Shown here: piece by piece, positions 27,738-37,144 of the stretch
Position numbering within the stretch: the first letter of the stretch is position 1
How the letters are laid out: each line of letters opens with the position of its first letter
NCBI RefSeq assembly: GCF_018402175.1
Contig: NZ_JAGYJK010000014.1
Span: 1-64,000, forward strand
Length of the DNA stretch: 64,000 nucleotides
Source: Yoonia sp.
GTDB lineage: Bacteria; Pseudomonadota; Alphaproteobacteria; Rhodobacterales; Rhodobacteraceae
Reading direction: 5' to 3'
Program-made: the position numbers and the translations under genes
Notes under the pieces: generated by a model
Told to the model about the DNA's origin: nothing
Database searches by the model: none
What the model saw: the letters and a program-made list of their open reading frames with translations, nothing else

Positions 27738-29261
27738 CTACATGACCGCGCCGATTTGCCATGGCACGAATTCCACCCCGCCAAAACCCAGTTCTTCACT
27801 TTTCGTCTTTTCCCCCGAGGCCACGCGCAAGAACAACTCGAAGATCTCGCCCCCCTTGTCCTCGACGCTGACGCCATCGGTGATGATATCGCCGCAATTT
27901 ATGTCCATGTCCTCGGCCATGCGGTCGTACATCTCGGAATGGGTGGCCAGCTTGACACAGGGCGTGGGCTTGTAGCCCGACACCGACCCCCGCCCGGTCG
28001 TGAAGGCGATAAGGTTCGCGCCGCTTGCGATCTGGCCCGTGACCGAACAGGGATCATATCCGGGGCTGTCCATGTAGACAAAACCTGGGGTCGTGATCGG
28101 TTCGGCAAATCGGTAAACCCCGGCAAGCGGGGCTGTGCCACCTTTGGCCACGGCACCCAGTGATTTTTCAAGGATGGTGGTCAGCCCACCACGCTTGTTG
28201 CCGGGCGAGGGGTTGTTGTTCATCTCGCCCCCATTGCGGGCGGTATAATCCTCCCACCACAAGATCCGATCGACCAGCGCCTGTCCCACCTCGGGGCGCA
28301 CCGCGCGGCGGGTAAGCAAATGTTCGGCGCCATAGATTTCGGGTGTTTCCGAAAGGATGGTTGTGCCCCCATGCTGCACCAAAAGGTCCGAGGCCACCCC
28401 AAGCGCGGGGTTGGCGGTGATCCCAGAATAGCCATCCGACCCGCCGCATTGCAGCCCCACCGTCAGATGTGACACCGGCGCCGGGCGCCGTTCGGCGGTG
28501 CGCGCCACCTCGGCCATTTCATGCAAGACCGCCATGCTGCGCGCGATCGTGCGCCGTGTGCCGCCGGTCTGCTGGATTGTCATGTAACGGAAATTGCCGT
28601 CTGCACGCATGCGCCCCGCGCCGATCAGGTCGGGGATCTGCATCACTTCGCATCCCAACCCAAGCAACAAGATACCCGCGAAATTGGGATTGCGCGCGTA
28701 TCCGGCCAATGTGCGAAACAGCGTGTCATAGCCTTCGTCGTTGCCCGCCATGCCACAGCCCGTGCCATGAACGATCGGCACCACACCGTCGATGCCGGGA
28801 TAATCGGCCAGCCAGCCTTCGCGGTCGACAGCCTCGGCCACGAAGCGGGCGACCGACCCCGAGCAGTTCACCGAGGTCAGGATGCCCAGATAGTTGCGCG
28901 TGCCCACCTGCCCATCGGCGCGGTGATAGCCCATGAAGCTGCTCTGCGTCTGTGCCGGCACAAGCGCGCGGAAGTCGGCCCCAAAGGCATGGTCTTGCCG
29001 GTGGTCGCCCATTCCAAGATTGTGGCTGTGCACATGCCCACCCGCCAGGATTTGCGCGGTGGCCACGCCGATCATCTGACCATAGCGATAGACAGGCGCA
29101 CCCGGCGCGATTGCCTCCAACGCCACCTTGTGGCCGCGCTTGATCTGTTCCAAGGTTGCGGCCCCGCCCGGCAAGGCGCTAGCGGGCTCCAGATCGGCAA
29201 GTGCGACCCCAATATTATCCATCGGGTTCAGGCGGATCACACGGGGCGGGGCGTTGGTCAT
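27738..29261 (-). CDS. UxaA/GarD-family sugar-acid dehydratase
   Basis: The 507-residue protein joins an N-terminal SAF-like domain ([15 protein letters not shown]) to the large altronate/galactarate dehydratase domain ([23 protein letters not shown]-like cysteine sites in HGTGCGMAG and [10 protein letters not shown], then [18 protein letters not shown]). These are Fe-dependent sugar-acid dehydratases. In the Campylobacter jejuni fucose locus a UxaA homologue does the fuconate dehydratase step, so here it may duplicate or extend the enolase-type dehydratase. It may instead serve a second sugar acid. It starts the minus-strand operon with the BDH2-like SDR. Confidence 0.87.
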   Translation of the reverse strand: MTNAPPRVIRLNPMDNIGVALADLEPASALPGGAATLEQIKRGHKVALEAIAPGAPVYRYGQMIGVATAQILAGGHVHSHNLGMGDHRQDHAFGADFRALVPAQTQSSFMGYHRADGQVGTRNYLGILTSVNCSGSVARFVAEAVDREGWLADYPGIDGVVPIVHGTGCGMAGNDEGYDTLFRTLAGYARNPNFAGILLLGLGCEVMQIPDLIGAGRMRADGNFRYMTIQQTGGTRRTIARSMAVLHEMAEVARTAERRPAPVSHLTVGLQCGGSDGYSGITANPALGVASDLLVQHGGTTILSETPEIYGAEHLLTRRAVRPEVGQALVDRILWWEDYTARNGGEMNNNPSPGNKRGGLTTILEKSLGAVAKGGTAPLAGVYRFAEPITTPGFVYMDSPGYDPCSVTGQIASGANLIAFTTGRGSVSGYKPTPCVKLATHSEMYDRMAEDMDINCGDIITDGVSVEDKGGEIFELFLRVASGEKTKSEELGFGGVEFVPWQIGAVM

Positions 29262-29338
29262 CTTGTGCTCCGGCAGGGGGCGTGCAGACTTGACTCTGCA
29301 TGGCCCAAAGCTAACGTATTACCATGTTACAGATACAT

Positions 29339-29960
29339 TATGGTCATCCGCAAGGCCTCGTCGAAGAGCGTATGCTACTGCGGCCATTGTCCGACTTTTT
29401 GGGGTCGCTGGCCAATCGGTCTTATCTGGCGCTTCGTGGCACGCTTCTCGATGGATGAGATCCGCGAGGGCGCGTTTTTGCGCGAAGCGATCGAACTGGC
29501 CGCCGTCGAGGTCATAGTCCCGCTCCTGACCGACGAGCAGCTGGTCCAGTCGCGGCGCAATCTGCGCCTGCAAGACATCTTGGTGGCCGATGGCGATTTT
29601 CGCGGCTTTTATGCGCTCGATGACGAGATGCGTGAGCTGATTTTGTCGTTCACCGGATTGAAGAAACTTGCGTATGACGCTGATACCGCTTGGCTTCATG
29701 TGAATCGCGCACAGCAATTGATCCTGCCGATGCCTGGCCAGGTCGCTGAAATGCTCGAGGAACACAAAGCCATTCTCGCGGCGCTTGAAACGCGCGACCC
29801 TGATGCCGCCCGACAGGCGATACGCGCCCATCTGGGACGGCTCATCACCTTTCTGGAGCCTTTGAAACTCGAACACCCCGAATTTTTGCCCCGTGCTGAC
29901 ACAAAGGATTGCCATGACCGTTCCCTCTTACAACCGCCCCCGCTATGCGGCGCGGCTTAA
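29339..29960 (+). pseudogene. GntR-family regulator lacking its DNA-binding domain
   Basis: From SMDEIREGAFLREAIELAAV onward the frame is a typical FCD effector domain of GntR regulators, with metal-site elements in FYALDDEMRELI and MLEEHKAILAALETRD. The ~70-residue winged helix that should precede it is absent. Only about 110 bases separate ATG 29339 (MVIRKASSKS) from the FCD start, and no frame there encodes a helix-turn-helix. An internal deletion is likely. The frame overlaps the next gene by 47 bp. If translated from 29339 or 29451 it would give a ligand-binding protein without DNA contact. Confidence 0.7.
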
Positions 29961-30888
29961 CGCGTTCAAGCGTGCCGGGGGAGCTGTCATTTCCGGTATG
30001 ATCGCCAGTGCCGGGCGCGTCGGCACTCTTGATGCCGCCGATCTGAATTATCCTGACCATTTCGACGCTCAGACGCCGGCCCAACTGGCGCGGATGCTGG
30101 GCGATGCGGGGCTGGCGCTGAATGGACTGGCGATGCGCTACTATACCCATCCCGCCTTTGCCATCGGGGCGTTCACCAACCCCGATCCGGCGGTTCGGCG
30201 CGTGGCGATCGACCTGACCAAACGCGGCATCGACGCGGGGCTGGAAATGGACGGGCGGCTGATGACCCTCTGGATGGGACAAGACGGGTTCGATTACGCC
30301 TTTCAGGGCGATTATGGGCGCATGTGGGATGATACCATCGCGGCCCTGATCGAAGTTGCCAATCACGCCCCCGAGGTCGACATTGCCATCGAATACAAGC
30401 CCAATGAACCGCGCGCCTTTTCGCTCATGCCCGATGTTGGCACCACGCTTCTGGCCGTGCGCGAGACAGGGCGGGGCAACATCGGCGTGACGCTCGACTT
30501 CGCGCATGTGCTTTATGCCGACGAGATGCCGGCCCATACTGCCTATCTGATCGACCGGCATTCCCGCCTGCTGGGCGTGCATCTTAACGATGGCTATGGC
30601 AAGCGCGACGACGGGCTGATGGCGGGAACCGTCCACCCGGTGCAGACCGTTGCGCTGTTCGTGGAACTTGAGCGTATCGGCTATGACGGCGTGATCTACT
30701 TTGACACCTTTCCCGATCATTCCGGCCTCGATCCGATCGAGGAGGCACGCACTAATGTGCGGCTCGTGGAACGCTTGCGCGCAGTGGCGGCGGGTCTGTC
30801 CGGGGATCGGGCCCTGACCGAAGCCATTGCGCGTCAGGATGCAGCGCTTAGCCAGCGCATCGTGGCCGAGGCTTTGTTCGGTGCATGA
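29914..30888 (+). CDS. Sugar (phosphate) isomerase/epimerase, TIM barrel
   Basis: The 324-residue protein (MTVPSYNRPRYAARLNAFKR) is an AP-endonuclease-2/xylose-isomerase-like barrel. Likely metal ligands are E in AIEYKPNEP, D in GVTLDFAHV, H in LLGVHLNDGYG and E or D in YFDTFPDH. Members interconvert keto and aldo sugars or epimerise ketoses. The next gene is a PfkB kinase whose GTG start overlaps its stop, so isomerisation followed by phosphorylation of the same sugar is likely. An AAAGGA site lies before the ATG. Confidence 0.8.
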   Translation: MTVPSYNRPRYAARLNAFKRAGGAVISGMIASAGRVGTLDAADLNYPDHFDAQTPAQLARMLGDAGLALNGLAMRYYTHPAFAIGAFTNPDPAVRRVAIDLTKRGIDAGLEMDGRLMTLWMGQDGFDYAFQGDYGRMWDDTIAALIEVANHAPEVDIAIEYKPNEPRAFSLMPDVGTTLLAVRETGRGNIGVTLDFAHVLYADEMPAHTAYLIDRHSRLLGVHLNDGYGKRDDGLMAGTVHPVQTVALFVELERIGYDGVIYFDTFPDHSGLDPIEEARTNVRLVERLRAVAAGLSGDRALTEAIARQDAALSQRIVAEALFGA

Positions 30889-31786
30889 GCCCGCGATCCT
30901 TGTGGTCGGCGCGCTGCATCTTGATGTGGTGGTCGATGCGCCGCATCTGCCCGCGCTCGATGAAACCGTGGTGGGTCATGGCGTGGCTTATCGCTTTGGC
31001 GGCAAGGGCGGCAATCAGGCCGTGGCGGCGGCTCGCATGGGCGGACGTATCGCCATGGCTGGCTGTGTCGGCCCCGACCGCTTCGGCGACCAGATTCTTG
31101 CTGCGCTGGACAGCGCCGGGGTGGACCGGAGTGGCGTTCTGACGGTTCTGGGCGCATCTGGAATGAGCGTGGCCATCGTGGATGCGGCGGGCGACTATGG
31201 CGCGGTGATCGTGTCGGGCGTCAATCGCGCGCTCGATGGCACGGCTGTCCGCCTGTCGCCAGCTTTGCGCACGATCTTGTTGCAAAATGAGGTGCCCGAC
31301 TCGGTCAACCGGGCCATAGCGGCACGTGCGGCGCCCGCTGTCCGGATCATCCTGAACGCGGCACCCGCCCGGCCGATTGCCCCCGACCTGATGGCGCGCG
31401 TCGATGTGTTGATCGTCAACCGTGGCGAGGCGGCGGCCCTTGCCGGCACTGCTGACCCCGATGTGGCCGCGGCCCGCCTGTTGGATCAGGGCCCCGGTGC
31501 CGTGATCGTGACTATGGGCGCTGATGGTCTGATCTGCGCCCGCCCCGGCGAGGCGCTGCTGATCCATGGCGCGCCGCCCGTCAAGGTGATCTCGACGCAT
31601 GGGGCGGGTGACGCCTTTGCCGGGGCACTGGCGGCTGTCTTGACGCAAGGTACCGCGCTGCCCGATGCGCTCGCCTTTGCCCAAGGCATGGCGGCGCTGA
31701 CGGTCGCCACACCCCCGACGCGCGTGCCGCCATCACGCCTGATGCCGTGCGCGCCTTTTGCGCCAGCCTATAGGCCCAGCCGGTAG
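30881..31786 (+). CDS. PfkB/ribokinase-family sugar kinase, frameshifted tail
   Basis: Reading from GTG 30881 gives MHEPAILVVGALHLDVVVDA, with YRFGGKGGNQAVAAARMGG (sugar lid/A motif) and HGAGDAFAGALAAVL (catalytic DTGAGD-type motif with THGAGDAF). The last ~25 residues as read (RVPPSRLMPCAPFAPAY) are unlike the family. One base earlier or later at the C-run 31712-31716 the end becomes DARAAITPDAVRAFCASL with a stop at 31770-31772, a typical ribokinase tail. So a single indel, or sequencing error, replaced the tail; the core enzyme may be active. It is coupled to the isomerase gene. Confidence 0.82.
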   Translation: MHEPAILVVGALHLDVVVDAPHLPALDETVVGHGVAYRFGGKGGNQAVAAARMGGRIAMAGCVGPDRFGDQILAALDSAGVDRSGVLTVLGASGMSVAIVDAAGDYGAVIVSGVNRALDGTAVRLSPALRTILLQNEVPDSVNRAIAARAAPAVRIILNAAPARPIAPDLMARVDVLIVNRGEAAALAGTADPDVAAARLLDQGPGAVIVTMGADGLICARPGEALLIHGAPPVKVISTHGAGDAFAGALAAVLTQGTALPDALAFAQGMAALTVATPPTRVPPSRLMPCAPFAPAYRPSR

Positions 31787-32610
31787 AATTCGGACGCGGT
31801 GCCGCCATAGACGCGGGCGCGCTCTGCCTCGGTCAGGCCCGCCGTCAATTCCGCCGCCGCCGCGCGCCAGTCGCCATATTCGCAGCGCAACCGGCACACG
31901 GGCCAATCCGACCCCCACATCACCCGATCCGCCCCGAAGCAGTCGAACACATGCGCCACATAGGGGCGCAGATCCTCCAGCGTCCAGGCGGCATCCGCCT
32001 CGGTCACAAGGGCCGAAAACTTGCAACAGGCGCCCGTCTCATGGGCGATGCGCGCTATGCCATCGGCCCAGAAGCGGAAATTCGCTTCCGAATGGTCGCG
32101 GATCTGCGGCTTCATGCAATGATCGACCACCACGCGCAGGTCTGGGTAGCGCTTGATGATCGTCAGGAAATTCGCCAGATGCCGCGGAAAGCCCAGCGCG
32201 TCAAAGGTCAGCCCCAGATCGGCGACCGCGCGAAAGCCCCATTGCACATCGTCGCGGAACATCCAATTGTCATCGGAAATGTCCTGAATCATCGGCCGCA
32301 CGCCGACGAATTTGGGATGACCTGCCAACCGCTTCAGATGCGCCAGATCGCGGGACCGTTCAAAATCGATCCAGCCGACCACGGCCGCGACCGATGGTGT
32401 CGCATCGGCCAGCCCCAGCATGTATTCCGTTTCCTGCACCGTGGCGGCGGCCTGAACCAGAACGGTATGGCCGATGCCATGGGCCGCGATCTGGGGCGCC
32501 AGATCGGCCGGGCCATAGGCCCGCGCCAGCGTGGCGTCATCCATGGGCATCCAGTCGTAATCCCCGCGCGCGGGGTGCCAGTAATGCTGGTGGGCGTCGA
32601 TCTGAACCAT
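31768..32610 (-). CDS. L-fuconolactone hydrolase-like amidohydrolase (COG3618)
   Basis: The 280-residue protein opens with MVQIDAHQHYWHPARGDYDW, the metal-binding HxH of the amidohydrolase superfamily. It continues through KFVGVRPMIQD, VVVDHCMKP and ends with DRVMWGSDWPVCRL, the late metal aspartate. COG3618 members include sugar lactonases for L-fuconolactone and L-rhamnonolactone. It lies 3 bp after the aldo-keto reductase gene, a natural dehydrogenase-lactonase pair. It would open the lactone made by either fucose dehydrogenase to L-fuconate. Confidence 0.86.
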   Translation of the reverse strand: MVQIDAHQHYWHPARGDYDWMPMDDATLARAYGPADLAPQIAAHGIGHTVLVQAAATVQETEYMLGLADATPSVAAVVGWIDFERSRDLAHLKRLAGHPKFVGVRPMIQDISDDNWMFRDDVQWGFRAVADLGLTFDALGFPRHLANFLTIIKRYPDLRVVVDHCMKPQIRDHSEANFRFWADGIARIAHETGACCKFSALVTEADAAWTLEDLRPYVAHVFDCFGADRVMWGSDWPVCRLRCEYGDWRAAAAELTAGLTEAERARVYGGTASEFYRLGL

Positions 32611-32613
32611 GTG

Positions 32614-33642
32614 TCACTCCGTCGGCGCGTCGGCGCGCATCAATCCCTTGTCTTTCAGCTCCTGCCAGAGCGCAGGCGGTATCCTCGCCGTCGCGGCCTG
32701 CAGGTTCGATGCCATCTCGGCCTGACCCTGCCCGCCGGGGATGACCGACACGACCGCCGGGTGGCAGAGCGGAAACTGGAACGCCGCATCCACCAGTCGC
32801 ACGTCATGGGCGGCACAGACCGCCGCGATCGCCGCGACCCTGTCAAGGATCGCCTGCGGTGCGGGATCATAGTTGTAGAATGCGCCCGGACGCGCCCCGG
32901 TGGCAAGCACCCCCGAATTGTAGGGGCCGCCGATCACTACGCCGATGCCGCGCGCGGCACAAAGCGGCAAAAAGCTGTCCAGCGCCTCTTGCTCCAGCAA
33001 GGTGTAGCGCCCGGCCAGCAAAAACAGGTCGAAATCGCCCCGTTCGGCCAGCCACTGGCTTGGCTGCCATTCGTTGAGCCCGGCCCCGAAGGCTGCGATC
33101 ACGCCTTGCGCGCGCAATTCCATGAGCGCGCGGTATCCACCCTCCATGAAGGTTGCCAATCGTGCATCGAGCGCGGCTTGCGTGCCATGGTTGACGATGT
33201 CGAGATCATGGGCATACAGGATATCGACCCGGTCAAGCCCTAGACGTTCCAGCGAGAATTCAAACGACCGCATGGTCGCATCATAGCCATAATCATAAAC
33301 CTCGTTGCGCGCGGGCACCTCGAACCATTTGCCAAAGCCGTCACGCTTGTCTGGTGTCGTGGCGCGCAACAGCCGCCCCACCTTGGTCGACAGAACATAG
33401 CTGTCGCGCGGCTTGCCGCGCAGGAAGCGGTTCAGCCGCGTTTCCGACAGGCCCAGCCCATAAAGCGGTGCGGTATCGAAATGACGCACACCTCCCGCCC
33501 ATGCCTGATCCAGAATCGCCTCGGCTTTGGCATCCGATATCGCGCGATAAAGATTGCCCAAGGGCGCGGCGCCGAACCCCAGTTCAGTAAAGCTCAAGCC
33601 GCCGGTGCCCAACCTGTCCCAATGCCGTGTGCGTTGTGTCAT
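32614..33642 (-). CDS. Aldo-keto reductase, L-fucose/D-threo-aldose dehydrogenase type
   Basis: The 342-residue barrel (LGFGAAPLGNLYRAISDAKA) has the AKR catalytic set: D and Y in HFDTAPLYGLG, K in VLSTKVGRLL and H in ILYAHDLDIV. The layout is that of D-threo-aldose 1-dehydrogenases, which oxidise L-fucose and related sugars to lactones. It is the first gene of a two-gene operon with the COG3618 lactonase. With the SDR at 24709 this makes two candidate fucose dehydrogenases in one locus; they may differ in cofactor or in sugar. Confidence 0.85.
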   Translation of the reverse strand: MTQRTRHWDRLGTGGLSFTELGFGAAPLGNLYRAISDAKAEAILDQAWAGGVRHFDTAPLYGLGLSETRLNRFLRGKPRDSYVLSTKVGRLLRATTPDKRDGFGKWFEVPARNEVYDYGYDATMRSFEFSLERLGLDRVDILYAHDLDIVNHGTQAALDARLATFMEGGYRALMELRAQGVIAAFGAGLNEWQPSQWLAERGDFDLFLLAGRYTLLEQEALDSFLPLCAARGIGVVIGGPYNSGVLATGARPGAFYNYDPAPQAILDRVAAIAAVCAAHDVRLVDAAFQFPLCHPAVVSVIPGGQGQAEMASNLQAATARIPPALWQELKDKGLMRADAPTE

Positions 33643-33747
33643 CTGCGCGATCCTCCCGACACACAGGCTAGTATGAATGACCCTTGGGGGCCAAGGAATT
33701 CCACGCTAAGCTGCCGCCTAAGACGCGATCCGAAATGAGGGGGGGGC

Positions 33748-34560
33748 ATGGAACGATTCAGGCAGGTGTTTGGCACTGCGCGACCGGTGATCGGCATGGT
33801 GCATCTTGGCGCCATGCCCGGCGCGCCGCTTTTTGACGCGGGCGGCGGGATCGAGCGGCTGGTGGCTGACGCCCGGGCCGATCTTGCGGCCCTTCAGGCG
33901 GCAGGCTTTGACGCGGTGATGTTTGGCAACGAAAATGACCGTCCCTATGAATTCGACGTTGATCGTGCCTCGACCGCCACGATGGCCCATATCATCGGGC
34001 GGCTGCGGGGCGACATCCGCGTGCCCTTTGGCGTCAATGTCTTGTGGGACCCCATGTCCACCATCGCCCTTGCTGCCGCCACCGGCGCGGCCTTTGTGCG
34101 CGAAATCTTTACCGGCACCTATGCCTCTGACATGGGGCCGTGGATGCCTGATGCGGGCCGGGCGATGCGCTACCGCGACCGGCTGGGCCGGCGTGATTGC
34201 CTGATGCTTTACAATGTCTCGGCCGAATTCGCCGACAGTCTTGACCGCCGCCCGCTGCCCGACCGGGCGCGCAGCGCGGTCTTTTCGTCGATCCCCGATG
34301 CCGTTCTGGTTTCGGGCCAGATCACCGGAGAAGCGGCGGCGCTGTCAGACCTTGAAGCCGTCAAGGCGGTGCTGCCCCATGTTCCGGTGATGGCCAATAC
34401 CGGGGTCAAGCATGATACGGTGGCCGATGTTCTGCGCGTGGCCGATGGCTGCGTGGTGGGTTCGGCGCTCAAGGTTGACGGCAACACATGGAACCCGGTC
34501 GATCCGGCGCGGGCGGCGGATTTCATGGCGCGGGTGCGCGCCGTGCGGGGCACGTCATGA
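33748..34560 (+). CDS. BtpA/SgcQ-family TIM-barrel protein
   Basis: The 270-residue protein (MERFRQVFGTARPVIGMVHL) has hallmark BtpA blocks: GMVHLGAMPGAPLF, AVMFGNENDRPYEF, VPFGVNVLWDP, and the phosphate-binding-like end VMANTGVKHDTVADVLRVAD then VGSALKVDGNTWNPVD. The fold resembles class I aldolases and phosphate-binding barrels; the biochemical activity of the SgcQ group is not established to my knowledge. A purine-rich ribosome site (GAGGGGGGGC) precedes ATG. It begins a five-gene coupled operon; its ATG-proximal region is divergent from the aldo-keto reductase. Confidence 0.85.
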   Translation: MERFRQVFGTARPVIGMVHLGAMPGAPLFDAGGGIERLVADARADLAALQAAGFDAVMFGNENDRPYEFDVDRASTATMAHIIGRLRGDIRVPFGVNVLWDPMSTIALAAATGAAFVREIFTGTYASDMGPWMPDAGRAMRYRDRLGRRDCLMLYNVSAEFADSLDRRPLPDRARSAVFSSIPDAVLVSGQITGEAAALSDLEAVKAVLPHVPVMANTGVKHDTVADVLRVADGCVVGSALKVDGNTWNPVDPARAADFMARVRAVRGTS

Positions 34561-35660
34561 AGGACCGCATTCGCCAGGATCTGATCGCCCTGATGTTGAT
34601 CCCCGGCCTTTCCGGCCATGAGGACCGCGTGCGCCGGCATATAGCCGCCAGCCTGCCGAACCTGCCGCACCTGCCGCGCACCGACCGGCTGGGCAATCTG
34701 ATCGTGACCATTCCCGGCAACCCGCAGGCGCCATCGGTCATGGTGTTCACCCATATGGACCAGCTCGGCTTTTTTGTGCGCAAGATCGAGGATGATGGCT
34801 TGATCCGGGTCGAACGCATGGGCGGCGTGCCCGAACGGGCGTTGGCGGCACAGGCGGTGCTGCTGTGTGTCGGTCCCGGCCGTGACGTGCCTGGCATCAT
34901 CTGCAACAAGAGCCATCACGCCACCTCGCCGGACGAGAAATATCACGTCATCAAGGCACCTGATCTGTTGATTGACACCGGCCACGGCTCGCGCGCCGCG
35001 GTCGAGGCTGTGGGTGTTCGCATCGGCACGCCCGTGGTCTATCGGCCCAATGTCCTCGAGATGGGCGGCGACCGGATCGCCGGCACCAGCATCGACGACC
35101 GTGCCGGTTGCGCCGTGCTGATCGAGCTGGCCCGCGCCCTTGCCACCCGGCAAGGCGGGCCGACCGTGCATCTGGTCTTTTCGGTGCAGGAGGAATTCAA
35201 CCTGCGCGGTGCGCTGGTCGCCGCCCAGACCCTCAAGCCCGACATCGCCATCCAGATCGATCTGATGTTGGCCTGTGACACACCCGACATGGCGTCACGG
35301 GGCGACATGCGGATGGGCGGCGGGCCGGGGATGTCGCTCTATTCCTTTCACGGGCGCGGTACGCTCAACGGCGTGATCCCGCACCCCGCCGCCGTCCGGC
35401 TGATCGAACAGACCGCACAGGCCCAAGCCATCCCCCTTCAGCACAGCGCACAGGTGGGTGTTCTGACTGACCTGTCATATGTGCAGCTTGTGGGCGAGGG
35501 GGTGGTTTCGGTCGATCTGGGCTTCCCCTGTCGCTACACCCACTCGGCGCTTGAGATGTGCGACCTTAATGATCTGGTCGCCTTGGCGCGGCTGCTGGAA
35601 TGCGCGCTTGCGGGCATCGGTCCCGATTTTGCGCTGTCACGCGATGAGGGCACGCCATGA
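34557..35660 (+). CDS. M42-family metallopeptidase/aminoacylase-like (SgcX type)
   Basis: The 367-residue protein starts MKDRIRQDLIALMLIPGLSG. Metal ligands of the M42 family are visible: H66 and D68 in VFTHMDQLGF, D180/D181 in TSIDDRAG, E212/E213 in SVQEEFNLRG, D235 near IQIDLM and H329 in CRYTHSALE. E. coli sgcX encodes a similar protein beside sgcQ. The ATG overlaps the BtpA stop (ATGA). M42 proteins are aminopeptidases or deblocking enzymes, so in a sugar operon it may remove an acyl or aminoacyl group from a modified sugar; this is inference. Confidence 0.85.
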   Translation: MKDRIRQDLIALMLIPGLSGHEDRVRRHIAASLPNLPHLPRTDRLGNLIVTIPGNPQAPSVMVFTHMDQLGFFVRKIEDDGLIRVERMGGVPERALAAQAVLLCVGPGRDVPGIICNKSHHATSPDEKYHVIKAPDLLIDTGHGSRAAVEAVGVRIGTPVVYRPNVLEMGGDRIAGTSIDDRAGCAVLIELARALATRQGGPTVHLVFSVQEEFNLRGALVAAQTLKPDIAIQIDLMLACDTPDMASRGDMRMGGGPGMSLYSFHGRGTLNGVIPHPAAVRLIEQTAQAQAIPLQHSAQVGVLTDLSYVQLVGEGVVSVDLGFPCRYTHSALEMCDLNDLVALARLLECALAGIGPDFALSRDEGTP

Positions 35661-37144
35661 CCTGCACGCTTGGCATCGACATCGGTACCTTCGAATCCAA
35701 GGGTGTTCTCGTGGACCAGAACGGCCGGATCCTTGCCGAGGCCCGCCACCCCCACAAGATGCTGGTCCCACGCCCCGGCTGGGCCGAACATCGCGCCGAC
35801 GAAGACTGGTGGGGCGATATGGTGCGTATCACGCGCGCCATTCTGGCCACGCCGGGCGTGTCGGCGCGCGATATCGCCTGTATCGCCACAAGCGCGATCG
35901 GCCCGTGCATGCTGCCGGTCGATGCGGAGGGCCACCCGCTGATGAATGGGGTGCTCTATGGCGTGGACACCCGCGCAAGCGCCGAGATTGCGGAGCTGAC
36001 GGGCCGCATCGGTGCCGACGCGATCCTTGATCGCTGCGGAAATGCGCTGACCTCGCAATCGGTCGGGCCAAAGATCTTGTGGCTCAAACGCCATCACCCC
36101 GAGATCTTTGCAAAGACCGCCAAGATCCTGACATCGACCAGCCATGTGGTTTTCCGTCTGACCGGCGCGCATGTGATCGATCATTACACCGCCGCCAATT
36201 TCAGCCCGCTCTATGATGTGGCCACCCAGGATTGGACGACGGCATTGGCTGACGACATCATCGGCGCCGACAGGCTGCCGCGCCTGATGTGGTCGACCCA
36301 GATCGCAGGCCAGGTGACCGAGGTGGCGGCGGCCGAAACCGGGCTTGTGGCTGGCACACCCGTCACCTGCGGCACCATCGATGCCGCCGCCGAGGCCATC
36401 AGCGTGGGCGTACGGCATGCGGGTGACATGATGATGATGTATGGCTCGACCATCTTCATGATCGCGCTGACAGCCGATCGGGTGCGCGACGCGCGGCTGT
36501 GGTATGCGCCATGGCTGTTTCCGGGGGTCCATGCCTCGATGGCGGGGCTGGCCACAAGCGGCACGCTGACCCATTGGTTTCGCGACCAGATGGCGTGCGA
36601 CCTTGCCCCGGAAACGGCTTTCGCCACCCTCGCCGAAGAGGCCGCCGCTTCGCCCGCCTGCGCCAACGGCCTGCTGATGCTGCCCTATTTCTCGGGCGAG
36701 CGTACACCGCTGCACGATCCGCTGGCCAAGGGCGCATTCTATGGGCTGAACCTGACGCATCGGCGGGGCGACATGTATCGCGCCCTGCTCGAAGGCATTG
36801 CGATGGGTAGCGCCCATGTCATCGACTGTTACCGCGACGTCGGGCAGGCGCCGGGGCGGGTCATGGCCGTCGGGGGTGGCACGAAGAACGCCGTCTGGCT
36901 GCAATCCACCTCGGATTTCGGGGGGGTGGCGCAAATCCTGTGCGACAAGACCCTGGGTGCAAGCTATGGCAACGCTTTTCTGGCGGCCATGGCCGTCGGT
37001 TTGGCCGATCCGGCCGATATCGACAGATGGAACCCGGCGGTGCGCCGCGTCGATCCCGCCGGTGGCCCGGATCACCACAGGCATTATGACCTGTTCCGAA
37101 AGCTTTACACCCAGACACGGGACATTGCGCATGCGCTTGGCTGA
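35657..37144 (+). CDS. FGGY-family carbohydrate kinase (xylulokinase-like)
   Basis: The 495-residue protein has the N-terminal FGGY phosphate loop LGIDIGTFESKGVLVD, the hinge/catalytic region GVLYGVDTRASAEI with the likely base aspartate, and the C-terminal ATP motif VMAVGGGTKNAVWLQ. The xylulokinase-like block MLPYFSGERTPLHDPLAKG is present. It should phosphorylate a ketose or polyol in the cytoplasm. Its ATG overlaps the M42 stop (ATGA) and it overlaps the next gene by 14 bp, so product levels are coupled. Substrate is unknown; the PHI-like isomerase downstream suggests the product is a hexulose or pentulose phosphate. Confidence 0.88.
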   Translation: MTCTLGIDIGTFESKGVLVDQNGRILAEARHPHKMLVPRPGWAEHRADEDWWGDMVRITRAILATPGVSARDIACIATSAIGPCMLPVDAEGHPLMNGVLYGVDTRASAEIAELTGRIGADAILDRCGNALTSQSVGPKILWLKRHHPEIFAKTAKILTSTSHVVFRLTGAHVIDHYTAANFSPLYDVATQDWTTALADDIIGADRLPRLMWSTQIAGQVTEVAAAETGLVAGTPVTCGTIDAAAEAISVGVRHAGDMMMMYGSTIFMIALTADRVRDARLWYAPWLFPGVHASMAGLATSGTLTHWFRDQMACDLAPETAFATLAEEAAASPACANGLLMLPYFSGERTPLHDPLAKGAFYGLNLTHRRGDMYRALLEGIAMGSAHVIDCYRDVGQAPGRVMAVGGGTKNAVWLQSTSDFGGVAQILCDKTLGASYGNAFLAAMAVGLADPADIDRWNPAVRRVDPAGGPDHHRHYDLFRKLYTQTRDIAHALG

